A DNA stretch of 64,000 bases from a virus, in the IMG/VR virus record IMGVR_UViG_3300009155_000059, positions 1 to 64,000 of that record; one strand, 5' to 3'. Shown here in pieces: positions 17,211-25,472 of the stretch. The number at the start of each line of letters is the position of its first letter. Positions within the stretch are counted from its first letter, which is position 1. The position numbers and the translations under genes were made by a program. Below the pieces are notes generated by a model. The model saw only the letters and a program-made list of their open reading frames with translations, had not been told where the DNA came from and made no database searches.

Positions 17211-17734
17211 TAGAGCACTCGGTTAGCCCTATCGTAAGACATTTCGGCATTTACCGAAATAATCTGGTTCGTTTCATAATTAACGTCGTTGAATGCTATT
17301 TTCTTCGGCCAGCATCCGTACATCGTCCATCTTTCCGTTGGCGAACCAATTCCATTTAACATTTCTAAGGTGGAATTCTTCTTGTGGTCAGCTGGCGAAG
17401 ATACAGCGATCGTCGACATATTTACAATTGACGTACACCAGGTCCACACTTCCTGGCTTACGTTAGGAGATTGTTCAGAATCGTACCACTCAATGCCGAC
17501 AGCATCCCATTTTTGCTTACCAGCATAGTAGATCTCTTCCTGCTGATGATGCATCGTCACAGCTTCGGAGTTCCACGAAGGACGAGTGGCCTTCTTAAGT
17601 AGTAACAGGCAGTTGGTCGGAAAATTACCAGCACCGCGACCCAAGAAAGACATCTGCCAACGGTAGACCCGTTTCATCTCACCGAGATTGTTGGGCCCAC
17701 CGCCACCTAATCCAGCTACGTTAAATCCTGGCAT
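17210..17734 (-). CDS. Tail tube protein paralogue 1 (gp19-like)
   Basis: A 174-residue gp19-type protein directly downstream of the sheath gene, the usual place of the major tube protein. It has MPGFNVAGLGGGGPNN, then VYRWQMSFL, GIEWYDSEQSPNVSQEVWTW, DHKKNSTLEML, YGCWPKKIA and the final SVNAEMSYDRA. It stacks as hexameric rings inside the sheath. Sheath-tube order and family match make it the best candidate for the major tube protein. Confidence 0.85.
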   Translation of the reverse strand: MPGFNVAGLGGGGPNNLGEMKRVYRWQMSFLGRGAGNFPTNCLLLLKKATRPSWNSEAVTMHHQQEEIYYAGKQKWDAVGIEWYDSEQSPNVSQEVWTWCTSIVNMSTIAVSSPADHKKNSTLEMLNGIGSPTERWTMYGCWPKKIAFNDVNYETNQIISVNAEMSYDRANRVL

Positions 17735-17749
17735 TACTAGACTCCTTTG

Positions 17750-20593
17750 TTAGTTAGTGGAAACTACGCCACCAGCCGCCAAGATTTCCTCGGCGGTAAA
17801 TGACGCACCTGTGCGAAGAACGACCAAATTCAGAGCGATGAACTCGACAGCCTTGGTAGGTTTAACAAAGATCGACACCCATAACTCTTGACGGTCGATT
17901 CTTTCAGGGGTGTTATTAGTGTTGTTACAAACAATCTTGTAAGCTGTCACTCCCCTGCGATTCAGCACATCACCGAGCAAAGGATCAAGTACATTTGTGA
18001 CCTGCGCACGCAGAATAGTGTCGTTAGGTTCGAAGATGAACTGACGTAAAGTGCGTGTCAGCAGTTTCTTCAGGAACGTCATCAACAGTCTCACACTAAC
18101 CCTATCAAGAGCAGTAGGCACACGTTGTAAGGTACGTTGACCGAAAACGATAATACCGTCTTGAGGGAAGTCGACGATCGGGTTTACAACGTTTCCGTTG
18201 CCGTAAAGCAAATCACGTTCGCCCTCGGTAGGACTGTACTCGACCGCCAGAGCAGAATTTAACCTGCCACGAGTTATTCCAGCAGGAGCATACCATGGTT
18301 CGTAATCCCTGGCAGTCCTAGCGATCACCGCTGCAACGTAACCACTCGGCGGCACCCATTCGTATTCACTGGTGAATTGATTAAATCGCTTAATCCAGCT
18401 CCAGTAAAGCGCGCCGTACGAAGTGTTTAAAGCATTGCTGGTCGAACCATCTGGCAGAACGCCATTGCTCCAATCCACAACTTGCTGCGGACGTAACCCG
18501 AATGGGGGATCAACTAACATTAGCACATCGCCACGGCTTTCGCAAACTGCAATTGCTGTGCCGATTACTGCACCAGATGTGATCCCTGGCACAGCCAACA
18601 CACTAATATCAATCGATTCCGGATTCTGGAAAGCGTAAAGGCCAGATGCTAAAGCTGGATTGCCCACAATCGCAGCATCCAAGTAGTTAGAATAGGCACC
18701 AGTAGGAATGCCATTCTGGCCACCCTTAAACGCAGCATTGTACTTGGGCGATGGTAACCTAGTTTCGCCTGGTCCGACCGTCGAAGGCCGAGCTTCCCAG
18801 TTGACGTAAGTACTGCCAGTAACCCCGCCGTACTTGCTTCCTGGATTGATCACATTAGCAATGTAGCGGTCAGCAGTAGGATCAAAGTAGACTTCATCAT
18901 AAGACTCTACGACTTGCCCGCTGCTTTGGCTGATCTGCAATGAGTATCTGCCTACCGGCGACCCTGGGCTAGTCGAATTACTGGTCAGATTAATCTTGTA
19001 ACCCGACGACCAAGTGCCAGCGGATGGCGCTATAAAGAATCCGACTATCTCAGAATAGTAGTTAGTATCTTTTGCACATTGATCGCCAGTTGGATCAGTT
19101 ACACAGCTATTAGGAATGCTTGGATCAAGCAAGCTTGGCGTTGGTAGAACTGTCCGTGTATCATTGAATCCACGGTAGCTTCTAACAAATGGACTGTTGA
19201 TGCCTAATTCTGCAGCGAACTGCAATGTAGAAAGGAAAGTGTAATCTGCGTAAAGCTTGATCGTGGCGGTGTTATTGTTAGTGGTCGTGCTGATTAGCAC
19301 GTAAGTGTCACCATTGACATCACTACCAGGCAATTCGACTGCAATAGCGTTGAAATAGCTCACGCCGTCGATTGTTGCATGGTTATTCAATTGCGATGCC
19401 AGATCGGCTGCAGTGTAAGTGCCAGAAGGCAACGTAAAGTCAAATGACTTAACGGTGCTTGAAATCACATCAAGTCTTACGTTGTTATTGGCTGCCCCTA
19501 TGACGTAAGGGCCAGCATTCGTAGCTGTGAAATGGCCACGCACCTGGTCGAGTGTAAAGTTAGGAACACCAACAGTGTTTCCGAAAGCAATGCTGTCAAC
19601 CAATTGGATCAAAGCACCTGAATCAACACTTTGAAGGACCGCCACAGCTGGCGTTGTGTCACTGGTAGTGCAGATGTAATCTTCAGCGCCCAATAGATTG
19701 TTAATCGCAGTCGCTAATGCGCTAGCTGAAGTGTACGTACCGGCTGGAACAGTGATCATGGCGCCAGTCACGTGCTCGACAGCCACGTAGAATTTGCGAT
19801 TATCAGGCGCAGCGGTGAAGACGAACAGGTCATCCTCATGGAGTTCACCACTCGACACAGTTACTCTGAACGATAAGCCTGTAACAACATCTTCACCAGC
19901 CTCAGTGGTGTAGGTTAAAGCTATCGCCGCCGAAGGGCCATTACCGTGATTATTAGTTGAAAATGCACCAGACAGTACAGGAGAAGACTGCACTCCATCG
20001 TACACTTCGTAGAGCGCTCCGCCGATTCTGGCGCCAGCAGTTGGTTCGCTTGGAGCGCCAACTATTTTAACCGAAAAAGTACGTTGAGCAGTGTAAGTGT
20101 ATGTGCCAGTAACCGTCATTGCAGCAGTGGTGGTGCCGTAAGTGGCTACGTGATATTGGTAAAATGTTGGGGTCGAGACGACTGCAGCAGAAAACGCTAC
20201 TGGATTGCTTGAATCAATCAATTTAAACGGTAAACGAGCAACATCTGGACCCTGGAATAGTGGAATCCTGCCCCACCCGTTAGTCTTGGTAGTTGAATCA
20301 ACAGCTATCTGCTTCACTGGATCTGGGAGAATATCACTGTATTCAACTGCTACGCGCTGGATGTAACAGGAAGTGCCTTGCTCGAAGAAGGCTAGTACGG
20401 ATTGCATCAAGTAGCTGATCGGATCGCCGAACGTGTCAATCGCTTGTGCTGCGCTAGTTACTAAAGTCGGGACTCCGATAGGTCCCCTGCTGCATGCACC
20501 GACGAACGCTGGGATCACACCACCATTGCCTTCAGGCAGCGCACTTAGGTCGACTTCTTTTGTAAATACACCAGGGCTAAGGTACACGGCCAT
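17750..20593 (-). CDS. Tail sheath protein, gp18-like, with large insertion
   Basis: A 947-residue contractile sheath protein. The N-terminus (MAVYLSPGVFTKEVDLS) and C-terminal domain (LLMTFLKKLLTRTLRQFIFEPND, then the RQELWVSIFVKP strands) are typical. T4 gp18 has 659 residues; the extra length is an insertion about residues 150-470 holding two copies of a unit with the pattern LPSGTYTAADLASQLNN / VPAGTYTSASALATAINN. ATG at 20593 follows GGAG with seven-base spacing; a TTG four codons earlier is less likely. Confidence 0.9.
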   Translation of the reverse strand: MAVYLSPGVFTKEVDLSALPEGNGGVIPAFVGACSRGPIGVPTLVTSAAQAIDTFGDPISYLMQSVLAFFEQGTSCYIQRVAVEYSDILPDPVKQIAVDSTTKTNGWGRIPLFQGPDVARLPFKLIDSSNPVAFSAAVVSTPTFYQYHVATYGTTTAAMTVTGTYTYTAQRTFSVKIVGAPSEPTAGARIGGALYEVYDGVQSSPVLSGAFSTNNHGNGPSAAIALTYTTEAGEDVVTGLSFRVTVSSGELHEDDLFVFTAAPDNRKFYVAVEHVTGAMITVPAGTYTSASALATAINNLLGAEDYICTTSDTTPAVAVLQSVDSGALIQLVDSIAFGNTVGVPNFTLDQVRGHFTATNAGPYVIGAANNNVRLDVISSTVKSFDFTLPSGTYTAADLASQLNNHATIDGVSYFNAIAVELPGSDVNGDTYVLISTTTNNNTATIKLYADYTFLSTLQFAAELGINSPFVRSYRGFNDTRTVLPTPSLLDPSIPNSCVTDPTGDQCAKDTNYYSEIVGFFIAPSAGTWSSGYKINLTSNSTSPGSPVGRYSLQISQSSGQVVESYDEVYFDPTADRYIANVINPGSKYGGVTGSTYVNWEARPSTVGPGETRLPSPKYNAAFKGGQNGIPTGAYSNYLDAAIVGNPALASGLYAFQNPESIDISVLAVPGITSGAVIGTAIAVCESRGDVLMLVDPPFGLRPQQVVDWSNGVLPDGSTSNALNTSYGALYWSWIKRFNQFTSEYEWVPPSGYVAAVIARTARDYEPWYAPAGITRGRLNSALAVEYSPTEGERDLLYGNGNVVNPIVDFPQDGIIVFGQRTLQRVPTALDRVSVRLLMTFLKKLLTRTLRQFIFEPNDTILRAQVTNVLDPLLGDVLNRRGVTAYKIVCNNTNNTPERIDRQELWVSIFVKPTKAVEFIALNLVVLRTGASFTAEEILAAGGVVSTN

Positions 20594-20650
20594 TTGATTC
20601 TCCAAATTATACTCTGGATTATCTTTGCCCTGTCAATGCCCAAAATGTGA

Positions 20651-20872
20651 TTAACCGATAACGACCAGCATACCCTTGGCTTTTAAGTTAGCAATTTGCT
20701 CGCTGAGAAGATAAGCTTTGGGCACCAAATGGTGCTCGCCAGGGGCTAACCTAATCTGCTGCTCATGAGTGTAGAAATTAGTTCCAGGCTGTTTAACTTG
20801 CAGTGATAAAACCATCTTGCTAACATTATGCACACGAACAGTCTCTACGTTACGACGATCTACACTAGCCAT
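20651..20872 (-). CDS. Small virion-module protein, unknown function
   Basis: A 73-residue protein just upstream of the sheath gene. It is beta-strand rich (VRVHNVSKMVLSLQV) with APGEHHLVPK and a hydrophobic end (GMLVVIG), suggesting a small barrel. An excellent GGAGG six bases before ATG (20872) supports the start and strong translation. The pattern resembles the N-terminal 50 residues of the glycosyltransferase at 43639-45567, which would fit a virion-docking domain. Function unknown. Confidence 0.6.
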   Translation of the reverse strand: MASVDRRNVETVRVHNVSKMVLSLQVKQPGTNFYTHEQQIRLAPGEHHLVPKAYLLSEQIANLKAKGMLVVIG

Positions 20873-20897
20873 AATCAACCTCCGGTAAATAGTTTAT

Positions 20898-21704
20898 TTA
20901 TGCAAAAACACCGTAAGACGACGCTTCAGTGCTAAAATCGATTTCCGTAGATAATTCTATCGTGGACACACGACCTAACACTGTCTTTTGCACCTTCTCT
21001 GGCAGTGGCAACCAACCTTCCACTTTGAATTTATATTCATAACGGAATTTCTGCTGCGTGTCGGATGATACTTCTTTGTCGGAGGCATCCGTCATGCCGT
21101 TGAATTCCATTATAATCGGTGCATTGATATTAGCAATAGTGATATTAAATTGTACTACAGGCATGAATTTAGTCATCACTTGATATGCGATATATTCGCT
21201 ATCTCTTTTATGCTCACTCCATACCACCATTTCATAATCGATGTACAACGGCATGGGACGATACGACAAGGCCATCAGGTCTCTTCGACTACTCAGATAG
21301 CGGCCGGTTATTGGCAAATAAGGCGGACTAAATTTATTACGATTTAACTCATGTGAAGTACGATTAATGCTCGCCACAGGCAGCTTAACACGTCCTTCCT
21401 TAAGCTCATCATTCCAAATCAATAGAGACTTGTCACCGCCAGCTATCTTTGTCCGCAGCAATCTATAGGAGTCTTTAGTCGGCACTCTGACGCCAGAAAA
21501 GTAGTTTTTTATCGCTTCATCTAGTGACCTTAGGCCAGGCACTAGGAACTCATTTAGATATTCAGGTTTGGTCTGGCTGTTCTGAAATCCTGGCCGCTTA
21601 CGGCCTCCTTGGATATCCGCCAACTGCCTAGCGCCGGGCCTCGATGGCAAGCCATCCAATCCGACGCCCGACATGCCGATATCCATGTCAAAGTCGTGAA
21701 TCAT
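20898..21704 (-). CDS. Putative tail terminator/sheath stabiliser (gp15/gp3-like)
   Basis: A 268-residue protein. The stretch about residues 130-190 (YLPITGRYLSSRRDLMA, then PLYIDYEMVVWSEHKRDSEYIAYQVMTKFMPVVQ) follows the pattern of myovirus tail-completion proteins: a YxxxxxMxVW strand, an x-x-x-x-x-I-x-x-Q-x-M helix and a F-x-P strand. In T4, gp15 (272 residues) caps the sheath and binds the neck. Its place between neck-like genes and the sheath agrees. The exact homologue (gp3 or gp15) cannot be settled by eye. Confidence 0.5.
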   Translation of the reverse strand: MIHDFDMDIGMSGVGLDGLPSRPGARQLADIQGGRKRPGFQNSQTKPEYLNEFLVPGLRSLDEAIKNYFSGVRVPTKDSYRLLRTKIAGGDKSLLIWNDELKEGRVKLPVASINRTSHELNRNKFSPPYLPITGRYLSSRRDLMALSYRPMPLYIDYEMVVWSEHKRDSEYIAYQVMTKFMPVVQFNITIANINAPIIMEFNGMTDASDKEVSSDTQQKFRYEYKFKVEGWLPLPEKVQKTVLGRVSTIELSTEIDFSTEASSYGVFA

Positions 21705-21705
21705 G

Positions 21706-21957
21706 TCATGCCCCCTGGATTTTAACCTTGAATTTGATCAACGCCTGCTCTACAGTAGCTTTATCCTCTGGTGCCGCAAGTGGCTTAGAGATATTCAGAT
21801 CAATGGTAATCGGCATGGCGCGCAAGTCAGCAGCATTTTCATCTACTACGAAGTTCTTAGATACTAATCCAAGCTTCAATTCATCGACGTTAGCACTAAC
21901 ATATCTGTACGCCTGCAACACTGCTTCAGTCGTAAACTTATCAGTGTCGAATTTCAT
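21706..21957 (-). CDS. Small virion-module protein, unknown
   Basis: An 83-residue protein between the putative neck/terminator genes; its start overlaps the upstream stop by four bases (ATGA type). It has a helical N-terminus (FTTEAVLQAYRYVSANVDEL) and a strand-rich C-terminus (QALIKFKVKIQGA). No family is recognised. Position suggests a neck or tail-completion accessory. Confidence 0.5.
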   Translation of the reverse strand: MKFDTDKFTTEAVLQAYRYVSANVDELKLGLVSKNFVVDENAADLRAMPITIDLNISKPLAAPEDKATVEQALIKFKVKIQGA

Positions 21958-22571
21958 AAGCTCTCCAAGAAGAAACCAGCATCATCCCCAGTCTGCAATT
22001 GTGTTTGGTCATCCTTGATATCAGGCGCCACAGTAATATCTTGACTGATCACCGTTGCCATGCATGTGAGATATAGCCACTCATAACGGTAATACCCGGA
22101 CGGTGTAGTATTGGTAATCCTATAATTATGCGGACTTACATTATCTAAGATGCTGTTATAAGGGATAACCAACACATCGCCAGCGCGCAATAATCGTGTG
22201 CCGATTTTTTCTAACAGCATCTTATGGCTAAACACCACTTCAATCTTATTTTCTGATTCTAAGCCCCACTTCTTTAATTCAAGCTCTATGGGCTTTGGCT
22301 TAAAAAATGCTTTCAGATCAAATGGAGCCCAGTAGGTGGGGTCAGGGTCTTCGTCCCAAACCGCATCATAATCACCATTCTCAGTGCGAGTATAAACAAT
22401 AATCGGAGCGCCTGAAATGTTTATAGCTTCTTCGGCCAACTTCCTTGCAAGAGAATGTTCTGGGCTTTCAGCATTGAAGATAGCTAATTTAGAATCTGTA
22501 CTGACCTGCTGAGATCCAGCGTCTGGACCTTCCAATAAGTAATCGGCCACTGTGAAATCGTAAATAGCCAT
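21954..22571 (-). CDS. Putative neck/head-closure protein (gp14-like)
   Basis: A 205-residue protein. Residues about 90-175 (ELELKKWGLESENKIEVVFSH, LLEKIGTRLLRAGDVLVIPYN, YRITNTTPSGYYRYEWLY) have the pattern of T4 gp14-like neck proteins: a strand ending KWG, a GDVxxxPY segment, and a strand before G-Y-x-x-Y. Head-closure proteins connect the portal vertex to the tail. ATG at 22571 overlaps the upstream stop (TAATG). The assignment is by pattern and neighbourhood. Confidence 0.45.
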   Translation of the reverse strand: MAIYDFTVADYLLEGPDAGSQQVSTDSKLAIFNAESPEHSLARKLAEEAINISGAPIIVYTRTENGDYDAVWDEDPDPTYWAPFDLKAFFKPKPIELELKKWGLESENKIEVVFSHKMLLEKIGTRLLRAGDVLVIPYNSILDNVSPHNYRITNTTPSGYYRYEWLYLTCMATVISQDITVAPDIKDDQTQLQTGDDAGFFLESL

Positions 22572-23059
22572 TACTTTATCGCCCAAGGTGGAATTAAAGG
22601 CAAAACGCCAGGCGCGTTTCCAGAACCTTCCTGAAAGTATGTGCTGGGTGGTGAATCTTTCGGCTCGAAATTAAATCCACAGCTCAGATCATGACTGTTC
22701 ACACCACACTCATCTTTCGGAGCATCTGGCTCACTCATTTCCGCCAATGATCTTAAGATCCGATACCAGTCAGGATACGACGTGCAAGGACAACCCCACG
22801 GTCGTGGTGGCAATACGAACCACTTTTGACGCACGCCAGTGTTATAATTTACACCAAACTGCACCCAACTACCGGGAATGGCCGCCAACGCTTTTTTCAA
22901 AGGCACTAGGCCACCTGTGCAACCATCTTTCCGCATACTATAACCAAGCATAAGGCTACTTAAGCCACTGCTTGGTTCGCATCCGGGAGGTACAATCTTA
23001 TCTTGGCCAATTACAGCCAATTTTAGATCTACATCAAAAGGGTAAGGAAATTCGTCCAT
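22571..23059 (-). CDS. Virion-module protein, unknown
   Basis: A 162-residue Pro/Cys/Gly-rich protein with WGCPCTSYPDWYRILR near residue 90 and a low-complexity C-terminus. AAGG precedes ATG 23059 by six bases. It sits between gp13-like and gp14-like candidates, so it probably belongs to the neck or tail-completion assembly. No family is recognised, and the four or more cysteines could bind metal. Confidence 0.5.
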   Translation of the reverse strand: MDEFPYPFDVDLKLAVIGQDKIVPPGCEPSSGLSSLMLGYSMRKDGCTGGLVPLKKALAAIPGSWVQFGVNYNTGVRQKWFVLPPRPWGCPCTSYPDWYRILRSLAEMSEPDAPKDECGVNSHDLSCGFNFEPKDSPPSTYFQEGSGNAPGVLPLIPPWAIK

Positions 23060-23080
23060 TGGTTACCTTGATCTAATAGA

Positions 23081-23917
23081 TCATGCAAAATGACTGGTCA
23101 AGTGTAAAACGCTAATGAGCAATGGGATGATACTCCACATTGCAGGTAGCATCGGTTCACCAAGCTCGATGGCCATTTTTATTATTTCTTCCTTTGCTTT
23201 GATACCCTCGCCGACTAACTCACCACCGTCCCAACCTAATGAGCCGCCTTCGGGACTGGGCATGTTGGTCACTTTGCGTCTTGCACTGCCGACTGCGATC
23301 TTCGCTTCGGCTTCCATGTAATCATAAGCTAACTTTCGAGCCTGTGGACTTCTAAAATGTGTTACTACTGGAATATATAGCACGACTACCGGAAAAACAC
23401 CTTTAGGTGTAGGATATAACCTGATCAGCTGATTGGCAGCGTTAATCTGATCACCAGTTACACCAGCCGAGCCACCCTCATTTAGGACTTCCCAATGCCC
23501 CTCGGTGGCCAGCACTTTCTGCGAAAATTTACGATATGACTGCAACAGATGATAGTCAGTTAATATATTCTGGATTCCGGAAATATTACCTATGTTAAAC
23601 AAAAAACTTTCAGCTCCGAATATATCATTCAAAAACGAGGACACCGCATTCCAGTGACAGCTTTGAATCCAATAAGCGTCATTTGGCAGCGGATATGTGG
23701 CCTGCAATGGCTGTGTGTAGAACACAGCCAATTTTTGCTCTCTCGGGAAATATCCAGAAATGAAATCCCCGACGACTTTCCAAATGATTTCAAATTGGTC
23801 TTCACTTATTTCTACAGTTACATTTGGATAGCCTAACTTACTCAGGACGTATTTTTTCATAGGTCCAGAGTTAATCTTGATGATACTGGGCAGGTCATTT
23901 GGAGCTATAATAGCCAT
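23081..23917 (-). CDS. Neck protein, gp13-like
   Basis: A 278-residue protein. The N-terminal pattern IKINSGPMKKYVLSKLGYPNVTVEISEDQFEIIWKVVGDF fits T4-type gp13 neck proteins, which start with a K-x-Y-x-L-x-x-L-G-x-P helix-strand and D-Q-x-x-x-x-I helix. A middle strand region (LIRLYPTPKGVFPVVVLYIPV) and a helical C-terminal part follow, with a hydrophobic end. Neck proteins join the filled head to the tail. T4 gp13 is 309 residues. Confidence 0.6.
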   Translation of the reverse strand: MAIIAPNDLPSIIKINSGPMKKYVLSKLGYPNVTVEISEDQFEIIWKVVGDFISGYFPREQKLAVFYTQPLQATYPLPNDAYWIQSCHWNAVSSFLNDIFGAESFLFNIGNISGIQNILTDYHLLQSYRKFSQKVLATEGHWEVLNEGGSAGVTGDQINAANQLIRLYPTPKGVFPVVVLYIPVVTHFRSPQARKLAYDYMEAEAKIAVGSARRKVTNMPSPEGGSLGWDGGELVGEGIKAKEEIIKMAIELGEPMLPAMWSIIPLLISVLHLTSHFA

Positions 23918-23926
23918 TGCGCCTCC

Positions 23927-24460
23927 TTAAGATGGAAAACCTTGGCCTTTATAACCGAACACTAACCCTGAATAATCCATCTGAAACATCTTGTAAGTCG
24001 AATTTGCAACTGGATAAGCTGTCTGGCAGCTATTAAGCAGTAGCGTTTTTAAAGCGGATACTTCAGTGTAAACGAAAGATTCTATGTTAGTTCTAAAGAC
24101 ATTCGGATATTGCAGATTCCATACCTGATTTTGCGCAAAAATCGTGTTGTCCAATGTAGCAACGGGTGTATTTAAACGATCTACCAAGTACCAACCACTA
24201 ATTGACAACGTATCTGGAAAATCTCCGAATCTTGGCTTTATCCCGAGGCCACCATATGATGTGCTAAACGAGCCATTGTTATCGCCAGAGCCGTTTAAGA
24301 ATTGGCTACCTTCCGGTGCGGGCATCTGTATAGTAGCTTCAGCGCTTAAAGCATCGTAGATGTACACTGCTATCTTTTGAAAATCCCGTAAATATTCCCA
24401 CCTTGTGCCTGGACGAGGTGCCAGTAAGCTTATGTAAGCCTGAAATGGAACTTTTAACAT
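23927..24460 (-). CDS. Virion-module protein, unknown
   Basis: A 177-residue protein at the promoter-distal side of the protease gene. It has no recognised family. It begins with a hydrophobic strand (FQAYISLLAPRPG) and contains a Gly/Asn/Ser-rich linker (NGSGDNNGSFSTSYGG, residues 56-71) followed by beta-type sequence. Two inverted repeats lie upstream in the gap to the protease gene, so it may head its own transcript into the neck and sheath genes. Confidence 0.5.
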   Translation of the reverse strand: MLKVPFQAYISLLAPRPGTRWEYLRDFQKIAVYIYDALSAEATIQMPAPEGSQFLNGSGDNNGSFSTSYGGLGIKPRFGDFPDTLSISGWYLVDRLNTPVATLDNTIFAQNQVWNLQYPNVFRTNIESFVYTEVSALKTLLLNSCQTAYPVANSTYKMFQMDYSGLVFGYKGQGFPS

Positions 24461-24483
24461 GGCATAGTACTCCTTATTTTACT

Positions 24484-24506
24484 TTTGTAGGGAAATTCCC
24501 TACAAA
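24484..24506. repeat. Perfect inverted repeat, 11-bp arms
   Basis: TTTGTAGGGAA, one base, TTCCCTACAAA. It lies in the gap between the protease gene and the next virion gene. The near-zero loop means a cruciform or a dimeric-protein operator is more natural than an RNA hairpin. No T-run follows on the minus strand. Confidence 0.8.
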
Positions 24507-24511
24507 TACAC

Positions 24512-24543
24512 CGATGGCCACACTAATCAAAGCGTGGCCATCG
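24512..24543 (-). terminator. Possible terminator hairpin after the protease gene
   Basis: A 10-bp perfect stem (CGATGGCCAC / GTGGCCATCG) with a 12-base loop starts seven bases beyond the protease stop on the minus strand. There is no clear T-tract after it (GTGTATTTG), so it is a weak or attenuating terminator, an mRNA-stabilising hairpin or a processing site. Confidence 0.45.
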
Positions 24544-24549
24544 CAGTTA

Positions 24550-25464
24550 TTACAGAGTACGCCAATCAATTTGTCGAGCAACGAATCCCTTCACACCGCT
24601 AAAAGCAAAACTGTCGCCCAAACGTAAGATATCTTCGTCAATGACATCGGCTGCAGCCCAAAATCCATCATCAGATGGGTCACCATCGGCAATAGGACCG
24701 GTCAGATACTTACCCCAACTGTTTTTGATCCAACCGTATTCTTTCTTGCCTACTGTTTTGTAACCGAGAAGGCACATACAATGCTCCCACACGCCTCGTG
24801 GAGCACAAACGCCTTCGGAATCGCGCTTAGTAGAAAAACCACGACTACTGCAAATCGAAATCCCGTAACCTTGAGCCAAGCATTTCTTAGCTTGCACCCA
24901 CGACGTGACTGGAGTAGTCTCCATTACTGGGTGTTTTTTACTCTCAGTTTCCAAGTCAAGAGGCACACCTTTAGCACCCCATGTGCGACAAAGAGGAATG
25001 CTGTAATTGGTTAAATCGAATCCAGCCACAATACCACGCGGCAAAATGCCCCATTCTCTGACCCACTTCGCTGCCCAAGCGCCCACTGATCCGTCCTGAC
25101 GGCCTAGCTTCCCCTTACCGACCTCTACACGAGAGCCGCCGTAAATCGCTTCCTGCACGATATCCTTATATTCTTCGAGTTGCCCAAGATAGATTTCGGC
25201 AAGCATAGTTGCTTCTACCGCAGAGGCAGTCCCGAACGAAACACATGAGCCAACATCTCCTTGGCTACGCGCAGGTAACGGCTGACCTAAGACTTTGGCA
25301 GCTATTTCCCACAGAGCCACTCTCTGTGGAATGGCGTCTAGACTAACAGTTGCAGCTGGCGTTTCCGCAAATGACTTAAATGGTAGCTGAGCTACCACAT
25401 TATCAACCGCTTCCTTGTCATCAACCCAGCCTGTGTAACCCACAAAATCTAATTCGTCTGCCAT
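24550..25464 (-). CDS. Papain-like (C1A) cysteine protease
   Basis: A 304-residue protein with the full papain signature: QGDVGSCVSFGTAS supplies Gln68 and catalytic Cys74, WEHCMCLLGY supplies His228, and WIKNSWG supplies Asn248. There is no obvious signal peptide and no long prodomain. I chose ATG 25464 (GAGG upstream) over the GTG at 25476. It sits between a secreted protein and the neck genes. It might process virion proteins, in place of the serine protease (gp21) of T4, or attack a host surface. I recall similar C1A proteins from Planctomycetes; this is memory, not a search. Confidence 0.85.
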   Translation of the reverse strand: MADELDFVGYTGWVDDKEAVDNVVAQLPFKSFAETPAATVSLDAIPQRVALWEIAAKVLGQPLPARSQGDVGSCVSFGTASAVEATMLAEIYLGQLEEYKDIVQEAIYGGSRVEVGKGKLGRQDGSVGAWAAKWVREWGILPRGIVAGFDLTNYSIPLCRTWGAKGVPLDLETESKKHPVMETTPVTSWVQAKKCLAQGYGISICSSRGFSTKRDSEGVCAPRGVWEHCMCLLGYKTVGKKEYGWIKNSWGKYLTGPIADGDPSDDGFWAAADVIDEDILRLGDSFAFSGVKGFVARQIDWRTL

Positions 25465-25472
25465 GATACACC

